46,604 nt of DNA from Thermodesulfobacteriota bacterium. GTDB lineage: Bacteria > Desulfobacterota > Thermodesulfobacteria > Thermodesulfobacteriales > Thermodesulfobacteriaceae. Under the pieces are notes generated by a model. The model ran no database searches. It had not been told where the DNA came from and worked only from the letters and a program-made list of their open reading frames with translations. Each line of letters opens with the position of its first letter. Positions within the stretch are counted from its first letter, which is position 1. A program made the position numbers and the translations under genes. The DNA is taken from positions 1 through 46,604 of the forward strand of contig JAUQQL010000009.1 of NCBI GenBank assembly GCA_030578315.1. Direction: 5' to 3'. Below, in pieces: positions 8,336 to 16,043 of this stretch.

Positions 8336-8480
8336 TAGTCACCACTAAAAAAGAAAGGAGGTGCAGGAGAAAAGAAAAAAAGAAAAAATAAAAAACCAGG
8401 CCTAGCCTGGGGGCGTAGCGGCGGCGCGGGGGAGGCTGGCCGCCAACAGCCTCCTCCGCCCAGAGGAACGAGAAAGGATT
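8336..8480 (+). ncRNA. Putative structured GC-rich RNA (element 1)
   Basis: No convincing ORF is present. After an A-rich leader with GGAGGTG (8357-8363) comes a block far richer in GC than its surroundings. Foldable parts: hairpin CCAGGC-cta-GCCTGG (8396-8410); an outer GGGC (8411-8414) with GCCC (8458-8461); an inner 11-bp stem 8428-8438/8447-8457; and loop GCCGCC (8439-8444), which is complementary to GGCGGC in the bulge (8420-8425), a possible pseudoknot. GC-rich islands in AT-rich thermophiles usually mark structured RNA. It does not show SRP, tmRNA or RNase P core motifs that I can recognise. On the minus strand the first hairpin is followed by a T-run, so it could also terminate leftward transcription. 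Confidence 0.5.
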
Positions 8481-8541
8481 TTAAAAATATTTTTTTTAAA
8501 AATAATAAAAATTTTTAAATTTTTTTTTAAAAAATATTGTA

Positions 8542-8570
8542 TTGACAAAAAAATTTTTTTATTGTAAAAT
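8542..8570 (+). promoter_or_regulatory. Consensus sigma-70 promoter, copy 2
   Basis: TTGACA (8542-8547), 17-nt spacer, TAAAAT (8565-8570), with predicted start near 8577. It differs from the copy at 8301-8329 at only a couple of spacer positions. It drives the 55-codon ORF/GC-rich element 2 that follows. Confidence 0.8.
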
Positions 8571-8603
8571 TATAAACAGAAACTCTACGGAGGTGGAACA
8601 GAG

Positions 8604-8771
8604 ATGGGAAATAAAAATACAGATTTTGAATTGAAGGTCTTCAAATGGATTTTTCGCTTTTTTGCCGTTGCCGCCATTCTGTGGGCGGCAACAGCCGAGA
8701 TAATGCCGGTACACAAAATCGCCATTGCGGCGGTGGCTCTGATAATATGGGCCGCCGCCGAACTGGTATGA
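8604..8771 (+). CDS. Possible 55-residue two-helix membrane protein in GC-rich element 2
   Basis: ATG at 8604 is preceded by GGAGGTG (8589-8595), a perfect canonical Shine-Dalgarno and an exception in this window. The ORF ends at TGA 8769-8771. The peptide has a charged N-terminus (MGNKNTDFELKVFKWIFR), a hydrophobic helix at about 16-30, a short polar turn (MPVHK) and a second Ala-rich helix at about 39-53. Codon use is alien: Ala is mostly GCC/GCG and CTG and GTC occur, whereas neighbours use GCT/GCA and TTA. The same DNA forms strong hairpins (9 bp around 8659-8684 and 11 bp further on), so it may be a structured RNA, a real small protein, or both. I do not recognise a family. Confidence 0.45.
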   Translation: MGNKNTDFELKVFKWIFRFFAVAAILWAATAEIMPVHKIAIAAVALIIWAAAELV

Positions 8772-8777
8772 GGTTAA

Positions 8778-8819
8778 GGGACCGGGGTACACCTTGTATC
8801 CCGGTCCCTTCTCGCTTTT
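8778..8819 (+). terminator. Hairpin terminator after GC-rich element 2
   Basis: A 13-bp stem (8778-8790 with 8796-8808, one G-U pair) with loop ACCTT follows the small ORF by 6 nt. It is followed by TTCTCGCTTTT, an interrupted T-tract. This closes the transcript started at about 8577 before speD. Confidence 0.65.
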
Positions 8820-8839
8820 AGGCTAATAATTTTTTTATA

Positions 8840-9217
8840 ATGATTACTATGAAAAAATGGATAGGGAAAAATTTGGTTTTAGATATTTATAATATTGAAG
8901 GGGATTTTTTAAAAAATAGGGAAAAGCTTATTAATTTTTTAAATTTTTTAATGAAATCTTTGAATTTAGAACCATTTGGAAAACCTTTAATTAAAAAAAT
9001 TAAAACTCCTAAATATCCTTATTTTGGTTTTTCTATAGTCCAGATAATCACTGAAAGCCATATTTCTTTACATACCTGGCCAGAGTATAATTATTTAGCT
9101 CTTGATATTTTCTCTTGTAAAAATTTTGATGAAAATAAAGCGATTGAGAAAATTAAAAAATACTTCAAAAATGAGGTAAAAATAAAATTTAAGAAAATTG
9201 AAAGGTATATATTTTAG
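8840..9217 (+). CDS. speD: S-adenosylmethionine decarboxylase proenzyme
   Basis: Makes decarboxylated AdoMet, the aminopropyl donor for spermidine and longer polyamines. It self-cleaves at Glu72-Ser73 in the motif TESHISLHTWPE; Ser73 becomes the pyruvoyl group. H78 and C93 keep the spacing of the proton-donor and processing residues of short bacterial enzymes. Its 125 residues match the class. No spermidine synthase gene is in this window. Polyamines stabilise nucleic acids in thermophiles, in line with reverse gyrase. An alternative start is ATG 8849. It stands alone between the GC-rich island and a convergent gene. Confidence 0.95.
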   Translation: MITMKKWIGKNLVLDIYNIEGDFLKNREKLINFLNFLMKSLNLEPFGKPLIKKIKTPKYPYFGFSIVQIITESHISLHTWPEYNYLALDIFSCKNFDENKAIEKIKKYFKNEVKIKFKKIERYIF

Positions 9218-9243
9218 GTTCGCAAAAGAATTATTTTACGAAC
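9218..9243. terminator. Weak bidirectional hairpin between convergent genes
   Basis: Starts directly after the speD stop codon. A 10-bp stem (GTTCGCAAAA with TTTTACGAAC, one mismatch) has a 6-nt loop. It is flanked by AT-rich sequence rather than a clean T-tract, and could serve speD and the opposing gene ending at 9260. Confidence 0.35.
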
Positions 9244-9259
9244 TTAAAATATTTGCTCT

Positions 9260-9622
9260 TTACTCAGATTGAGGACGTGGAATAGGAATAGGATTATATG
9301 TCCCCGTAGGCATTAAAATAACACCATCTGAAGGAAGTGGTTTTATATCAGGTTCTTTCTCCCTAAGACTTGAAATTAAATTAACAAGAAGATTAGGAAC
9401 AAAATAAGAAATAGCTAAAAAAACAAGACCTAAACTTATAAAAAATATCATTTTATTTGCTTCTTGGACTTGAGGACTTTTAGTTAAAATATATTTCAAA
9501 GCGCCTAAATAAAGAAAAATCACACTAACACCCAGGAAAAAAGCTGTAAAAAGAAATTTCAAAAAGTTTTGCAAAACGTCACTTAAGGTTATTGAAGTAG
9601 TTACTATTTGTGCTTCCAACAT
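9260..9622 (-). CDS. Small two-helix membrane protein, VirB2/TrbC-like
   Basis: 120 residues: a short N-terminal region, two hydrophobic helices (about 24-46 and 58-80) separated by a polar loop (TKSPQVQEANKM), then a Pro-rich tail. The loop-plus-helix pattern LKYILTKSPQVQEANKMIFFISLGLVF resembles small VirB2/TrbC-like pilin or channel proteins that are common in reduced bacterial genomes. Family assignment is by pattern only. A secretion-type ATPase is encoded about 1.8 kb away at 11457, which makes a transport-related role conceivable. It is transcribed divergently from murC. Confidence 0.6.
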   Translation of the reverse strand: MLEAQIVTTSITLSDVLQNFLKFLFTAFFLGVSVIFLYLGALKYILTKSPQVQEANKMIFFISLGLVFLAISYFVPNLLVNLISSLREKEPDIKPLPSDGVILMPTGTYNPIPIPRPQSE

Positions 9623-9636
9623 TTCACTTTAAAATT

Positions 9637-9664
9637 TTAACATAGAAGAGATTAGTTTTAAAAT
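9637..9664 (+). promoter_or_regulatory. murC promoter predicting a leaderless mRNA
   Basis: TTAACA (9637-9642), 16-nt spacer, TAAAAT (9659-9664). The ATG of murC is at 9672, so transcription would start at or within 1-2 nt of the start codon. AT-rich context makes chance matches possible. Confidence 0.55.
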
Positions 9665-9671
9665 TTTTTTA

Positions 9672-11060
9672 ATGGATATTTTGAATTTAAAAAAAGTTTA
9701 CCTTATAGGAATAAAAGGTGTTGGCGTTTGTGCTTTAGCAAAAATTTTAAAAGATTTAGGCATAAAAGTTGTCGGCTCAGATACTGAAGAAAAGTTCTTT
9801 ACTGATGAGGTTTTAAAAAAAGAAAAAATTAAGTATTACGAGGGTTTTAATGAGAAAAATTTAGAAAGAGAACTTCCCTTATCTTTAGTTGTTTCTTCGG
9901 TAGCCTATCTTCTTCCCTCCTCTAAAAATCCTGAAGTTGAATATGCTAAAAAATTAAATTTACCTATTTATTCTTATCCTGAAGCCTTAGCGAAAATTTT
10001 TAATGAATCTTTTGGTATTGCTGTTTGTGGCTCTCATGGAAAAAGTTCAACAACAGCAGTTTTAGGAAAAATTTTAAAAGATTTAGATTTAGAGCCAACA
10101 GTTCTCGTGGGCTCTGAAGTTATGGAATGGAAAAGTAATTCTTTGGTTGGTAAAAATTTTCTTAAAAAAATAAAATTTATGAAAGAAAATTTAGAAAATC
10201 TTAAAGATTTAAACTGGATTAAAAAAAATTTAAGTAATTTACCTCTTTTTGTTATTGAAGCTGATGAATATCGTTCTGCTTTTTTAAACTATTTTCCTCG
10301 AGTTATTATTCTTACTAATATTGATCTTGATCATCCAGATTATTTTAAAAATAAAAAAGAATATAAGGAGGTTTATTTAAAATTCATTAAAAACCTTCAA
10401 GAGCCTAAAATTCTTATCACCCACCCTGATTTTCCTTCGCAGAAAAATGTTATCCATATCAAAGCAAAAAAATCAAAAAAGAAACTCCCCTTCCCTATTC
10501 CTGGAAGACATTTTCAAAAAAATCTTCAGCTTTTAAATGCTTTTAGAAAATTTTTTTCTCTTCCCTACTCTTCTTTTTTGAAATCTTTAAAAAATTATAA
10601 AGGAATAAAAAGGAGATTTGAGATAATAAAAAAAGAAAAAAATTTAGTTTTTATTGATGATTATGCTCATCATCCAACAGAGATTTTAAGTTTTTATACG
10701 AGCTTAAAAGAAAAATTTTCTAATTTTAAAAAAATTATTGTTTTTCAGCCTCATACCTTCACACGAACTCATTTTCTTTTTAATGAATTTTTAAAAGTTT
10801 TTAAAAAAATAAAAAAAGATAAGAGTGTTGAAATTATAATATTTAAAACTTTCCCTTCTGCTAGAGAAAAAGATCTTATAAAAAAGATTAAAAATTTAAA
10901 GAGAGAAAGGGATTTGGCTATTAAATTAAGTTTAAATTATTTTGGAAATTTGAATAGTTTACTTTCTTATTTAAAATCAAAAATAAATTCTGAAAAAAAA
11001 CTACTTATTGCTTCTGTAGGCGCAGGAGATATTTATAAAATTTTCGAAAATTTACCTTAA
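9672..11060 (+). CDS. murC: UDP-N-acetylmuramate--L-alanine ligase
   Basis: First amino-acid-adding Mur ligase, joining L-Ala to UDP-MurNAc in peptidoglycan synthesis. N-terminal UDP-binding domain with YLIGIKGVGVCALA (the MurC-type GIGG-like loop), central ATPase with P-loop GSHGKSST, ADEYRSAF metal/substrate region and TNIDLDHPDYF, and C-terminal domain with DDYAHHPTEI, the MurC/Mpl signature. Its 462 residues are typical. MurC rather than Mpl is favoured because a cell this reduced is unlikely to recycle muropeptides. Other mur genes are outside the window. Confidence 0.9.
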   Translation: MDILNLKKVYLIGIKGVGVCALAKILKDLGIKVVGSDTEEKFFTDEVLKKEKIKYYEGFNEKNLERELPLSLVVSSVAYLLPSSKNPEVEYAKKLNLPIYSYPEALAKIFNESFGIAVCGSHGKSSTTAVLGKILKDLDLEPTVLVGSEVMEWKSNSLVGKNFLKKIKFMKENLENLKDLNWIKKNLSNLPLFVIEADEYRSAFLNYFPRVIILTNIDLDHPDYFKNKKEYKEVYLKFIKNLQEPKILITHPDFPSQKNVIHIKAKKSKKKLPFPIPGRHFQKNLQLLNAFRKFFSLPYSSFLKSLKNYKGIKRRFEIIKKEKNLVFIDDYAHHPTEILSFYTSLKEKFSNFKKIIVFQPHTFTRTHFLFNEFLKVFKKIKKDKSVEIIIFKTFPSAREKDLIKKIKNLKRERDLAIKLSLNYFGNLNSLLSYLKSKINSEKKLLIASVGAGDIYKIFENLP

Positions 11061-11070
11061 AATTAAAATT

Positions 11071-11460
11071 ATGATAGAAATAAAAATACCAAAACCAGGT
11101 ACAGAAAAATTTATAAAAAGATTTGAGACTGAACACGCTCCTCATATAGAAAGAGGTCTTAGTCCTGAAGAAGCTAAAGAAAAAATAAAATTGAGCCTTG
11201 AAAGGATTAGGAAAGAAGTGGAAAGTACACCTGAATTTAAGTCTGAAGTTACTTATCATGGTTTTTCAAATACTTTAAGTGATATTTCTAATATTTTAGC
11301 CCAAGCAGTTCAAATAGCTCTTGAAGAAGGAGTTGATGCGGCAGTAAGATTTATTCTCTCAACAGGCAATCCTCATTTAATTGATATGCTCCATGATATT
11401 TTAATTGAACATTTTTTTGAGACTTTAGTTCAAAGCGGTAAAATTAAATTAATAAAATGA
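11071..11460 (+). CDS. Hypothetical soluble alpha-helical protein
   Basis: 129 residues, no signal peptide or membrane helix. The N-terminal part is charged and helical (SPEEAKEKIKLSLERIRKEV); the C-terminal half (about 68-129) is amphipathic helical, with NILAQAVQIALEEGVDAAVRF and ending in ETLVQSGKIKLIK. I do not recognise a family. It overlaps the following secretion-type ATPase by 4 nt (ATGA), so it is probably a dedicated partner, for example a chaperone or regulator. It is 10 nt after murC. Confidence 0.7.
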   Translation: MIEIKIPKPGTEKFIKRFETEHAPHIERGLSPEEAKEKIKLSLERIRKEVESTPEFKSEVTYHGFSNTLSDISNILAQAVQIALEEGVDAAVRFILSTGNPHLIDMLHDILIEHFFETLVQSGKIKLIK

Positions 11461-13928
11461 ACGAAATAAACTATTTTCTTTTAGGTGTTTTAACTACTTT
11501 AGGGTTTGTAATTATCTTTTTAAGTTTTTGGCTTATTAAAAGAATTGCGGAAAAGAAAAAATTAAACTTAGCATTTAATTATGTCCTTTTACTTATAGAA
11601 ATACCTAATTATTCTCTAACACAAATTTCTTCTCAAGAACCAAAACTCAAAATTATCGAAGAGGTTAGTAATTTTGAAAATTTTTTAGCTACTTTAACAA
11701 AAGTTAAGTATCCGGTTGTTTTTGAAGTTGCTTTGCCTCATGTAGGTGAGGAAATTTTCTTTTTCGTAGCTGTTTCTCGAAAAGATTTGGAATATGTTAA
11801 AAAAGCAATAAAGTCTTTTTGGCCTGGTTCAGAAACTGTACTTTATAAAACTGACTATAATGTTTTCAATCCTGACGGTTATTCTTTAGCTTCCTATGTA
11901 AAATTAAAAAATCATTATTATATGCCACTTAAAACATATACGCAAATCGCTCAAAGTAATATTGATCCTTTTGATGCTTTTCTTGGTGCTTATAATAAAC
12001 TTTCAAGAGTTGGTGAAGGGCTCGCTTATCAACTTATTCTTAAACCAGTTTCTTCTTCTGTAAATAAAGCTATTTTCGAAAAAGTCAAAGCCTTAAGAGA
12101 AGGTAAAAAATTGGAAGAGGTGATGAAAGGAACTGGCTGGGGAGAAACATTTAAAGAAGCTATGAAAACTCTTGTTTCTCCAAAATCTATTGGTGAATCT
12201 CTTTCACCTCTTTATTCCTCAAAAACTCCTGAAGCAAAAGAAAAAGAAGAACAAACTAAACCAAAACCTATAGAAGAAATAACTATTAAACTTTTAGAAC
12301 AAAAAGCTACAAAACCTCTTTTTAAAACTAATATCAGAATCGTTGCTTCTTCTAATGATGATATTTCTTGTGAAAGAATTTTAACTTCTTTTGAAAGTGC
12401 TTTGATGCAATTTAATAATCCTCCTTTCAATGAATTTTCTATTATCAGGCCTAAAAAAAATAAACTCAAAAAACTTCTTTATGAATTTTCTTTTAGATTT
12501 TTTAATGATAAAGAAGCTGTTATTTTAAACACGGAAGAAATTGCTTCTCTTTTCCACTTCCCTATCTCTTATAATAAAAATCCTTTAATTCACTTCTTAA
12601 AAGCTCGGGGAGCACCACCTCCTCCTAATTTACCTAAAGAAGGAATTATTTTAGGTAAAAATAGTTATGAAGGTATTGAAACTTTAGTAAGAATTAAAAG
12701 AGATGATCGAAGAAGACATATGTATATTATTGGACAAACAGGTACTGGTAAAACAACTCTTTTAAAAAATATGGTTGAACAAGATATTAAAAATGGTGAA
12801 GGTGTATGTTTTATAGATCCTCACGGAGATGTTGCTCAAGAAATTTTAGGTTTAATTCCTAAAGAAAGATTTGAAGATGTAATTTATTTCAATCCTACTG
12901 ATACACGAAGGCCTATAGGTTTTAATATTTTGGAATATGATAAAAGAAGACCTGAAGATAAAACTAGGATTATTAACAGCTTAATTGAAATTATTGGAAA
13001 AATTTATAACTTAGAAATGACAGGTGGACCTCTTTTTGAACAGTATTTAAGAAATTCCCTTCTTCTTTTGATGGATGATCCTGATTGGGGACATACTCTT
13101 CTTGATGTTTCGCGTGTTTTTGTAGATGATAGGTTTAGAGAAGATCTTCTTTCTAAGTGTAAAAACTATCCTGTAGTTGAGTTCTGGCGCGAACAAGCAC
13201 CAAGAGCGCAAAGAGAACTTTCTATGGATGAAATGATTACTTGGGTTACTTCTAAATTAAATCCTTTTACCACTAATGACTATATAAGACCAATTATTTG
13301 TCAGCCTAAATCAACTATTGATTTTAGAGATATTATGGATAATAGAAAGATATTTATTGCTAATTTATCTAAAGGAGTTTTAGGAGAAACAAGTGCTTAT
13401 ATTATGGGAATGCTTTTAATTACAAAAATTTTGATTGCTGCTTTTGCCCGTGGAGAAGTGCCAGAAAGTGAAAGAAAAGATTTTTATCTTTATATTGATG
13501 AGTTTCAAAATTTCGCTTTCAAAGGAGTAGCCAGCATTTTAGCTGAAGCTAGAAAATATAGACTTAATATGATTTTTGCTCATCAATATATTAAGCAAGT
13601 ACCTGAAGATATTATTAATGCTGTCTTTGGTAATGTAGGTACAATTATTTCTTTTCGTATCGGGCCTGAAGATGCTGAATTTTTAGAGAAAAAATTTGCC
13701 CCCACCTTTTCCAAATTTGATTTTGTTAATATTCCTAACTATAATGCTTATATCAGCCTTCTTATTGACGGTTATCCATCAAGGCCATTTAATCTTCAAA
13801 CGCTTCCACCTAACAAACCAAACTTAGAAGTTATTTCTTATTTAGCTGAACTTACTAACTTAAAATACGGCACTCCTAAAGAAGAAATCGATAAATTCTT
13901 AGAAGAAAAATATGGTTACGTACTTTAA
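11457..13928 (+). CDS. Membrane-anchored VirD4/TraG-type DNA-translocase-like ATPase
   Basis: 823 residues. N-terminal membrane helix (about 5-27), a large N-terminal domain (about 40-390) without a known motif, then a HerA/VirD4-type P-loop domain: MYIIGQTGTGKTTLL at about 422-436, FIDPHGD, and Walker B FYLYIDEFQNF at about 675-685, followed by the FAHQY sensor and EARKYRLN segments. Such proteins pump DNA or act as coupling proteins in type IV secretion. Large versions are widespread in Patescibacteria and may serve DNA uptake. It is coupled to the upstream 129-residue protein and overlaps rmuC by 17 nt. Relaxase and other conjugation genes are absent, so classical conjugation is unlikely. 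Confidence 0.85.
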   Translation: MNEINYFLLGVLTTLGFVIIFLSFWLIKRIAEKKKLNLAFNYVLLLIEIPNYSLTQISSQEPKLKIIEEVSNFENFLATLTKVKYPVVFEVALPHVGEEIFFFVAVSRKDLEYVKKAIKSFWPGSETVLYKTDYNVFNPDGYSLASYVKLKNHYYMPLKTYTQIAQSNIDPFDAFLGAYNKLSRVGEGLAYQLILKPVSSSVNKAIFEKVKALREGKKLEEVMKGTGWGETFKEAMKTLVSPKSIGESLSPLYSSKTPEAKEKEEQTKPKPIEEITIKLLEQKATKPLFKTNIRIVASSNDDISCERILTSFESALMQFNNPPFNEFSIIRPKKNKLKKLLYEFSFRFFNDKEAVILNTEEIASLFHFPISYNKNPLIHFLKARGAPPPPNLPKEGIILGKNSYEGIETLVRIKRDDRRRHMYIIGQTGTGKTTLLKNMVEQDIKNGEGVCFIDPHGDVAQEILGLIPKERFEDVIYFNPTDTRRPIGFNILEYDKRRPEDKTRIINSLIEIIGKIYNLEMTGGPLFEQYLRNSLLLLMDDPDWGHTLLDVSRVFVDDRFREDLLSKCKNYPVVEFWREQAPRAQRELSMDEMITWVTSKLNPFTTNDYIRPIICQPKSTIDFRDIMDNRKIFIANLSKGVLGETSAYIMGMLLITKILIAAFARGEVPESERKDFYLYIDEFQNFAFKGVASILAEARKYRLNMIFAHQYIKQVPEDIINAVFGNVGTIISFRIGPEDAEFLEKKFAPTFSKFDFVNIPNYNAYISLLIDGYPSRPFNLQTLPPNKPNLEVISYLAELTNLKYGTPKEEIDKFLEEKYGYVL

Positions 13929-14916
13929 TTTAATTATTTTAATTTTTTTAGCTCTGATATCTTTTGGTTTTTTTTATCTTCTTAAAGAAATTAAAAGTTT
14001 GAAGGAAAAAAAGGAAGAAAACTACGAAGAGAAAATTTTAAATTTCTTCCAATCTTTAGAAATTGGCATTTTAGATAAATTTAACATTTTAAAAGAAGAG
14101 CTTAACAAAAAATTTACAGAATCTTTAGAAAGAGAGAAAAAACTTTTGGAAACAGGAAGTAAGCTTGAAGAAATTGCTAGAAATCTTTCTGTAAGCCTTG
14201 AAGAAACAAAAGAAATTAAAAATATCTTAAGTGGTCCAAAAACAAGAGGACATTTTGGAGAAATTATGATAGAAGAAATTTTAAGACATTTACCTTCAAA
14301 TTATTATGAAAAACAATATAAATTAGGACTTGATATTGTTGACTATGTGATTAAGTTTAATGAAAAAATAATCCCCATCGATGCTAAGTTCCCTTATTTT
14401 AAATCGCCTGAAAATTTAAGCGATGAAGAGAAAAAACAAAGAAAAAAAGAAATCATAAATAATCTTAAAAGTAAAATTGATTCGGTAGCTAAAAAATATA
14501 TTCAACCATATAGAAATTATGTAGACTTTGCTATTATTTATCTTGCTAATGAAGGCGTTTATTATGAACTTTTAAGCGATAAAGATTATGAAGAAATTTG
14601 GAGTTTAGCTAAAGAAAGAAATATTATTTTAACTTCACCAAAAAATTTTGAAATTCTTATCTCTTCCCTGCTCCTTGTTTTAAAGAAACAAGAAATCGCA
14701 CAAAATCTAAATTATATTTTAGATGAGCTCTCTCAAATAGAAAAGGATTTAAAAACTTTAGAAGAAACATTTGAAAAAGCCTTTACACAGTTAAATAACA
14801 GTTTCAAAAATCTAAATGAATTTTCAAGAGCTTTGATGAGATTTTCCCTTTCTCTTAGAAATCTTTTAAACTTAAAAAATAAAGAAATTAAAATTAAAGA
14901 AAGGTCGCTTATTTAG
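13912..14916 (+). CDS. rmuC: DNA recombination protein RmuC-like nuclease
   Basis: N-terminal membrane helix (about 4-22), a coiled coil (about 25-105), then the RmuC domain, a PD-(D/E)XK-type nuclease fold, with GPKTRGHFGEIMIEEILRH, DYVIKF and IPIDAKFPY, and a C-terminal coiled coil. RmuC limits recombination at inverted repeats and processes DNA in some bacteria. Its 334 residues are typical. It overlaps the DNA-pump-like ATPase gene by 17 nt, suggesting a shared function in handling incoming or recombining DNA. Confidence 0.9.
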   Translation: MVTYFNLIILIFLALISFGFFYLLKEIKSLKEKKEENYEEKILNFFQSLEIGILDKFNILKEELNKKFTESLEREKKLLETGSKLEEIARNLSVSLEETKEIKNILSGPKTRGHFGEIMIEEILRHLPSNYYEKQYKLGLDIVDYVIKFNEKIIPIDAKFPYFKSPENLSDEEKKQRKKEIINNLKSKIDSVAKKYIQPYRNYVDFAIIYLANEGVYYELLSDKDYEEIWSLAKERNIILTSPKNFEILISSLLLVLKKQEIAQNLNYILDELSQIEKDLKTLEETFEKAFTQLNNSFKNLNEFSRALMRFSLSLRNLLNLKNKEIKIKERSLI

Positions 14917-14932
14917 ATTTTAAATATCAAAA

Positions 14933-15946
14933 ATGAGAATAGCTATTAATGGTTTTGGAAGAATTGGTCGAATCTTTTTCAGACAAGCTTTTGGTAAACC
15001 AAATTTTGAAATCGTCGCTATTAATGATCTTTCAGACACACAAAATTTAGCTTACCTTTTAAAATACGATACAGTATATGGAAGATATGAAAAAAATGTT
15101 GAAGCTAAGGAAAACAAATTAATAGTCGATGGAAAAGAAATTTTAATTTTTAAAGAAACTGATCCTTCTAAGCTTCCCTGGAAAGATCTTGATATTGATG
15201 TTGTTATTGAAGCTACAGGCGTTTTTACTGAATATGAAAAAGCTAAAGCACATTTGCTTGCTGGTGCTAAAAGAGTTGTTATTACTGCACCTACAAAAGA
15301 TGAAGTCACACCAACTTTTACTCCTGGTCTTGAAGATTTAGGAAGAATTTTTTCTCTTGGCGAAGGAGGGCTTATTACTTCCAACGCTTCATGTACAACA
15401 AATTCTGTTAATCCTGTTTTAGAAATAATTAATAGAAGAATAGGAATAAAAAAAGCTATTTTAACAACTATACATGCTTACACCAATACTCAAAGTTTAG
15501 TTGATAGCGTTGTTAAAGGTCATGATTTTAGAAGAGGAAGAGCTGGTGCTCAAAATATTGTTCCTTCAACAACTGGGGCTGCTGAAGCAACCTCAAGAGT
15601 TCTTCCAGAAATGAAAGGAAAATTTGATGGTATTTCTATTAGGGTTCCTGTGATTACCGTTTCCTTATCCGACATAACTATCTTAACTCAAAGGCCAACA
15701 AGTGTAGAAGAAATAAATAATATCTTTAAAGAGGAAGCAAATTCATCAAGATGGAAAGAAATTATAAAAGTTGTCGAAGAACCTGTTGTTTCTTCAGATA
15801 TTATAGGAGAACCTTATGGAGCTGTAATTGATTTAACCTTAACAAAAGTTGTCGATGGAGATTTGGTTAAAGTTTTTTCCTGGTATGATAATGAATGGGG
15901 TTATTGTGCAATGTTAATTAAACACATAGAAAAATTATTTTCTTGA
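14933..15946 (+). CDS. gapA: Glyceraldehyde-3-phosphate dehydrogenase, type I
   Basis: Glycolytic enzyme that oxidises GAP with phosphorylation to 1,3-bisphosphoglycerate. NAD-binding N-terminus INGFGRIGR (5-13), catalytic Cys154 in SNASCTTNSVNP, catalytic His in TTIHAYTN (about 181), and C-terminal SWYDNEWGYC. Its 337 residues are normal. The segment just before the catalytic loop (PTFTPGLEDLGRIFSLG) differs from the usual VMGVN-type sequence. It starts 16 nt after rmuC with no Shine-Dalgarno; a TAAATAT stretch 5 nt before the ATG could be a -10 for a leaderless transcript. Confidence 0.97.
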   Translation: MRIAINGFGRIGRIFFRQAFGKPNFEIVAINDLSDTQNLAYLLKYDTVYGRYEKNVEAKENKLIVDGKEILIFKETDPSKLPWKDLDIDVVIEATGVFTEYEKAKAHLLAGAKRVVITAPTKDEVTPTFTPGLEDLGRIFSLGEGGLITSNASCTTNSVNPVLEIINRRIGIKKAILTTIHAYTNTQSLVDSVVKGHDFRRGRAGAQNIVPSTTGAAEATSRVLPEMKGKFDGISIRVPVITVSLSDITILTQRPTSVEEINNIFKEEANSSRWKEIIKVVEEPVVSSDIIGEPYGAVIDLTLTKVVDGDLVKVFSWYDNEWGYCAMLIKHIEKLFS

Positions 15947-16036
15947 TTTCTTTTTAATTTTCTTAATACCACGATTTTGAACCTTTCCTTCAAGCCTGGG
16001 TGGTTTTCTTGGTGGATAAGGTGTTTTCAGTTTCAT
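15935..16036 (-). CDS. Possible 33-residue basic peptide
   Basis: Starts at ATG 16036 (MKLKTPYPPRKPPRLEG) and ends overlapping the last 12 nt of gapA on the opposite strand. It has many Lys/Arg residues and a Pro-rich N-terminus, and lies 7 nt after the pilin stop codon on the same strand. Such a composition can be a small nucleic-acid-binding protein or a chance ORF in AT-rich DNA. No family recognised. Confidence 0.3.
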   Translation of the reverse strand: MKLKTPYPPRKPPRLEGKVQNRGIKKIKKKSRK

Positions 16037-16043
16037 AAAAAGT

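Noticed and set aside
8447-8457. CCTCCTCC in element 1 as a trans-acting replacement for the missing anti-SD
   Set aside because: The bases are buried in an 11-bp stem, and genes lack Shine-Dalgarno sequences to pair with it.
8392-8480. Element 1 as SRP RNA, tmRNA or RNase P RNA
   Set aside because: The conserved GGAAG/AGCA loop of SRP, the tRNA-like ends of tmRNA and the RNase P core were not found on either strand.
11457-13928. True conjugative element
   Set aside because: Only one ATPase gene with no relaxase, oriT or mating-pair genes in the window.
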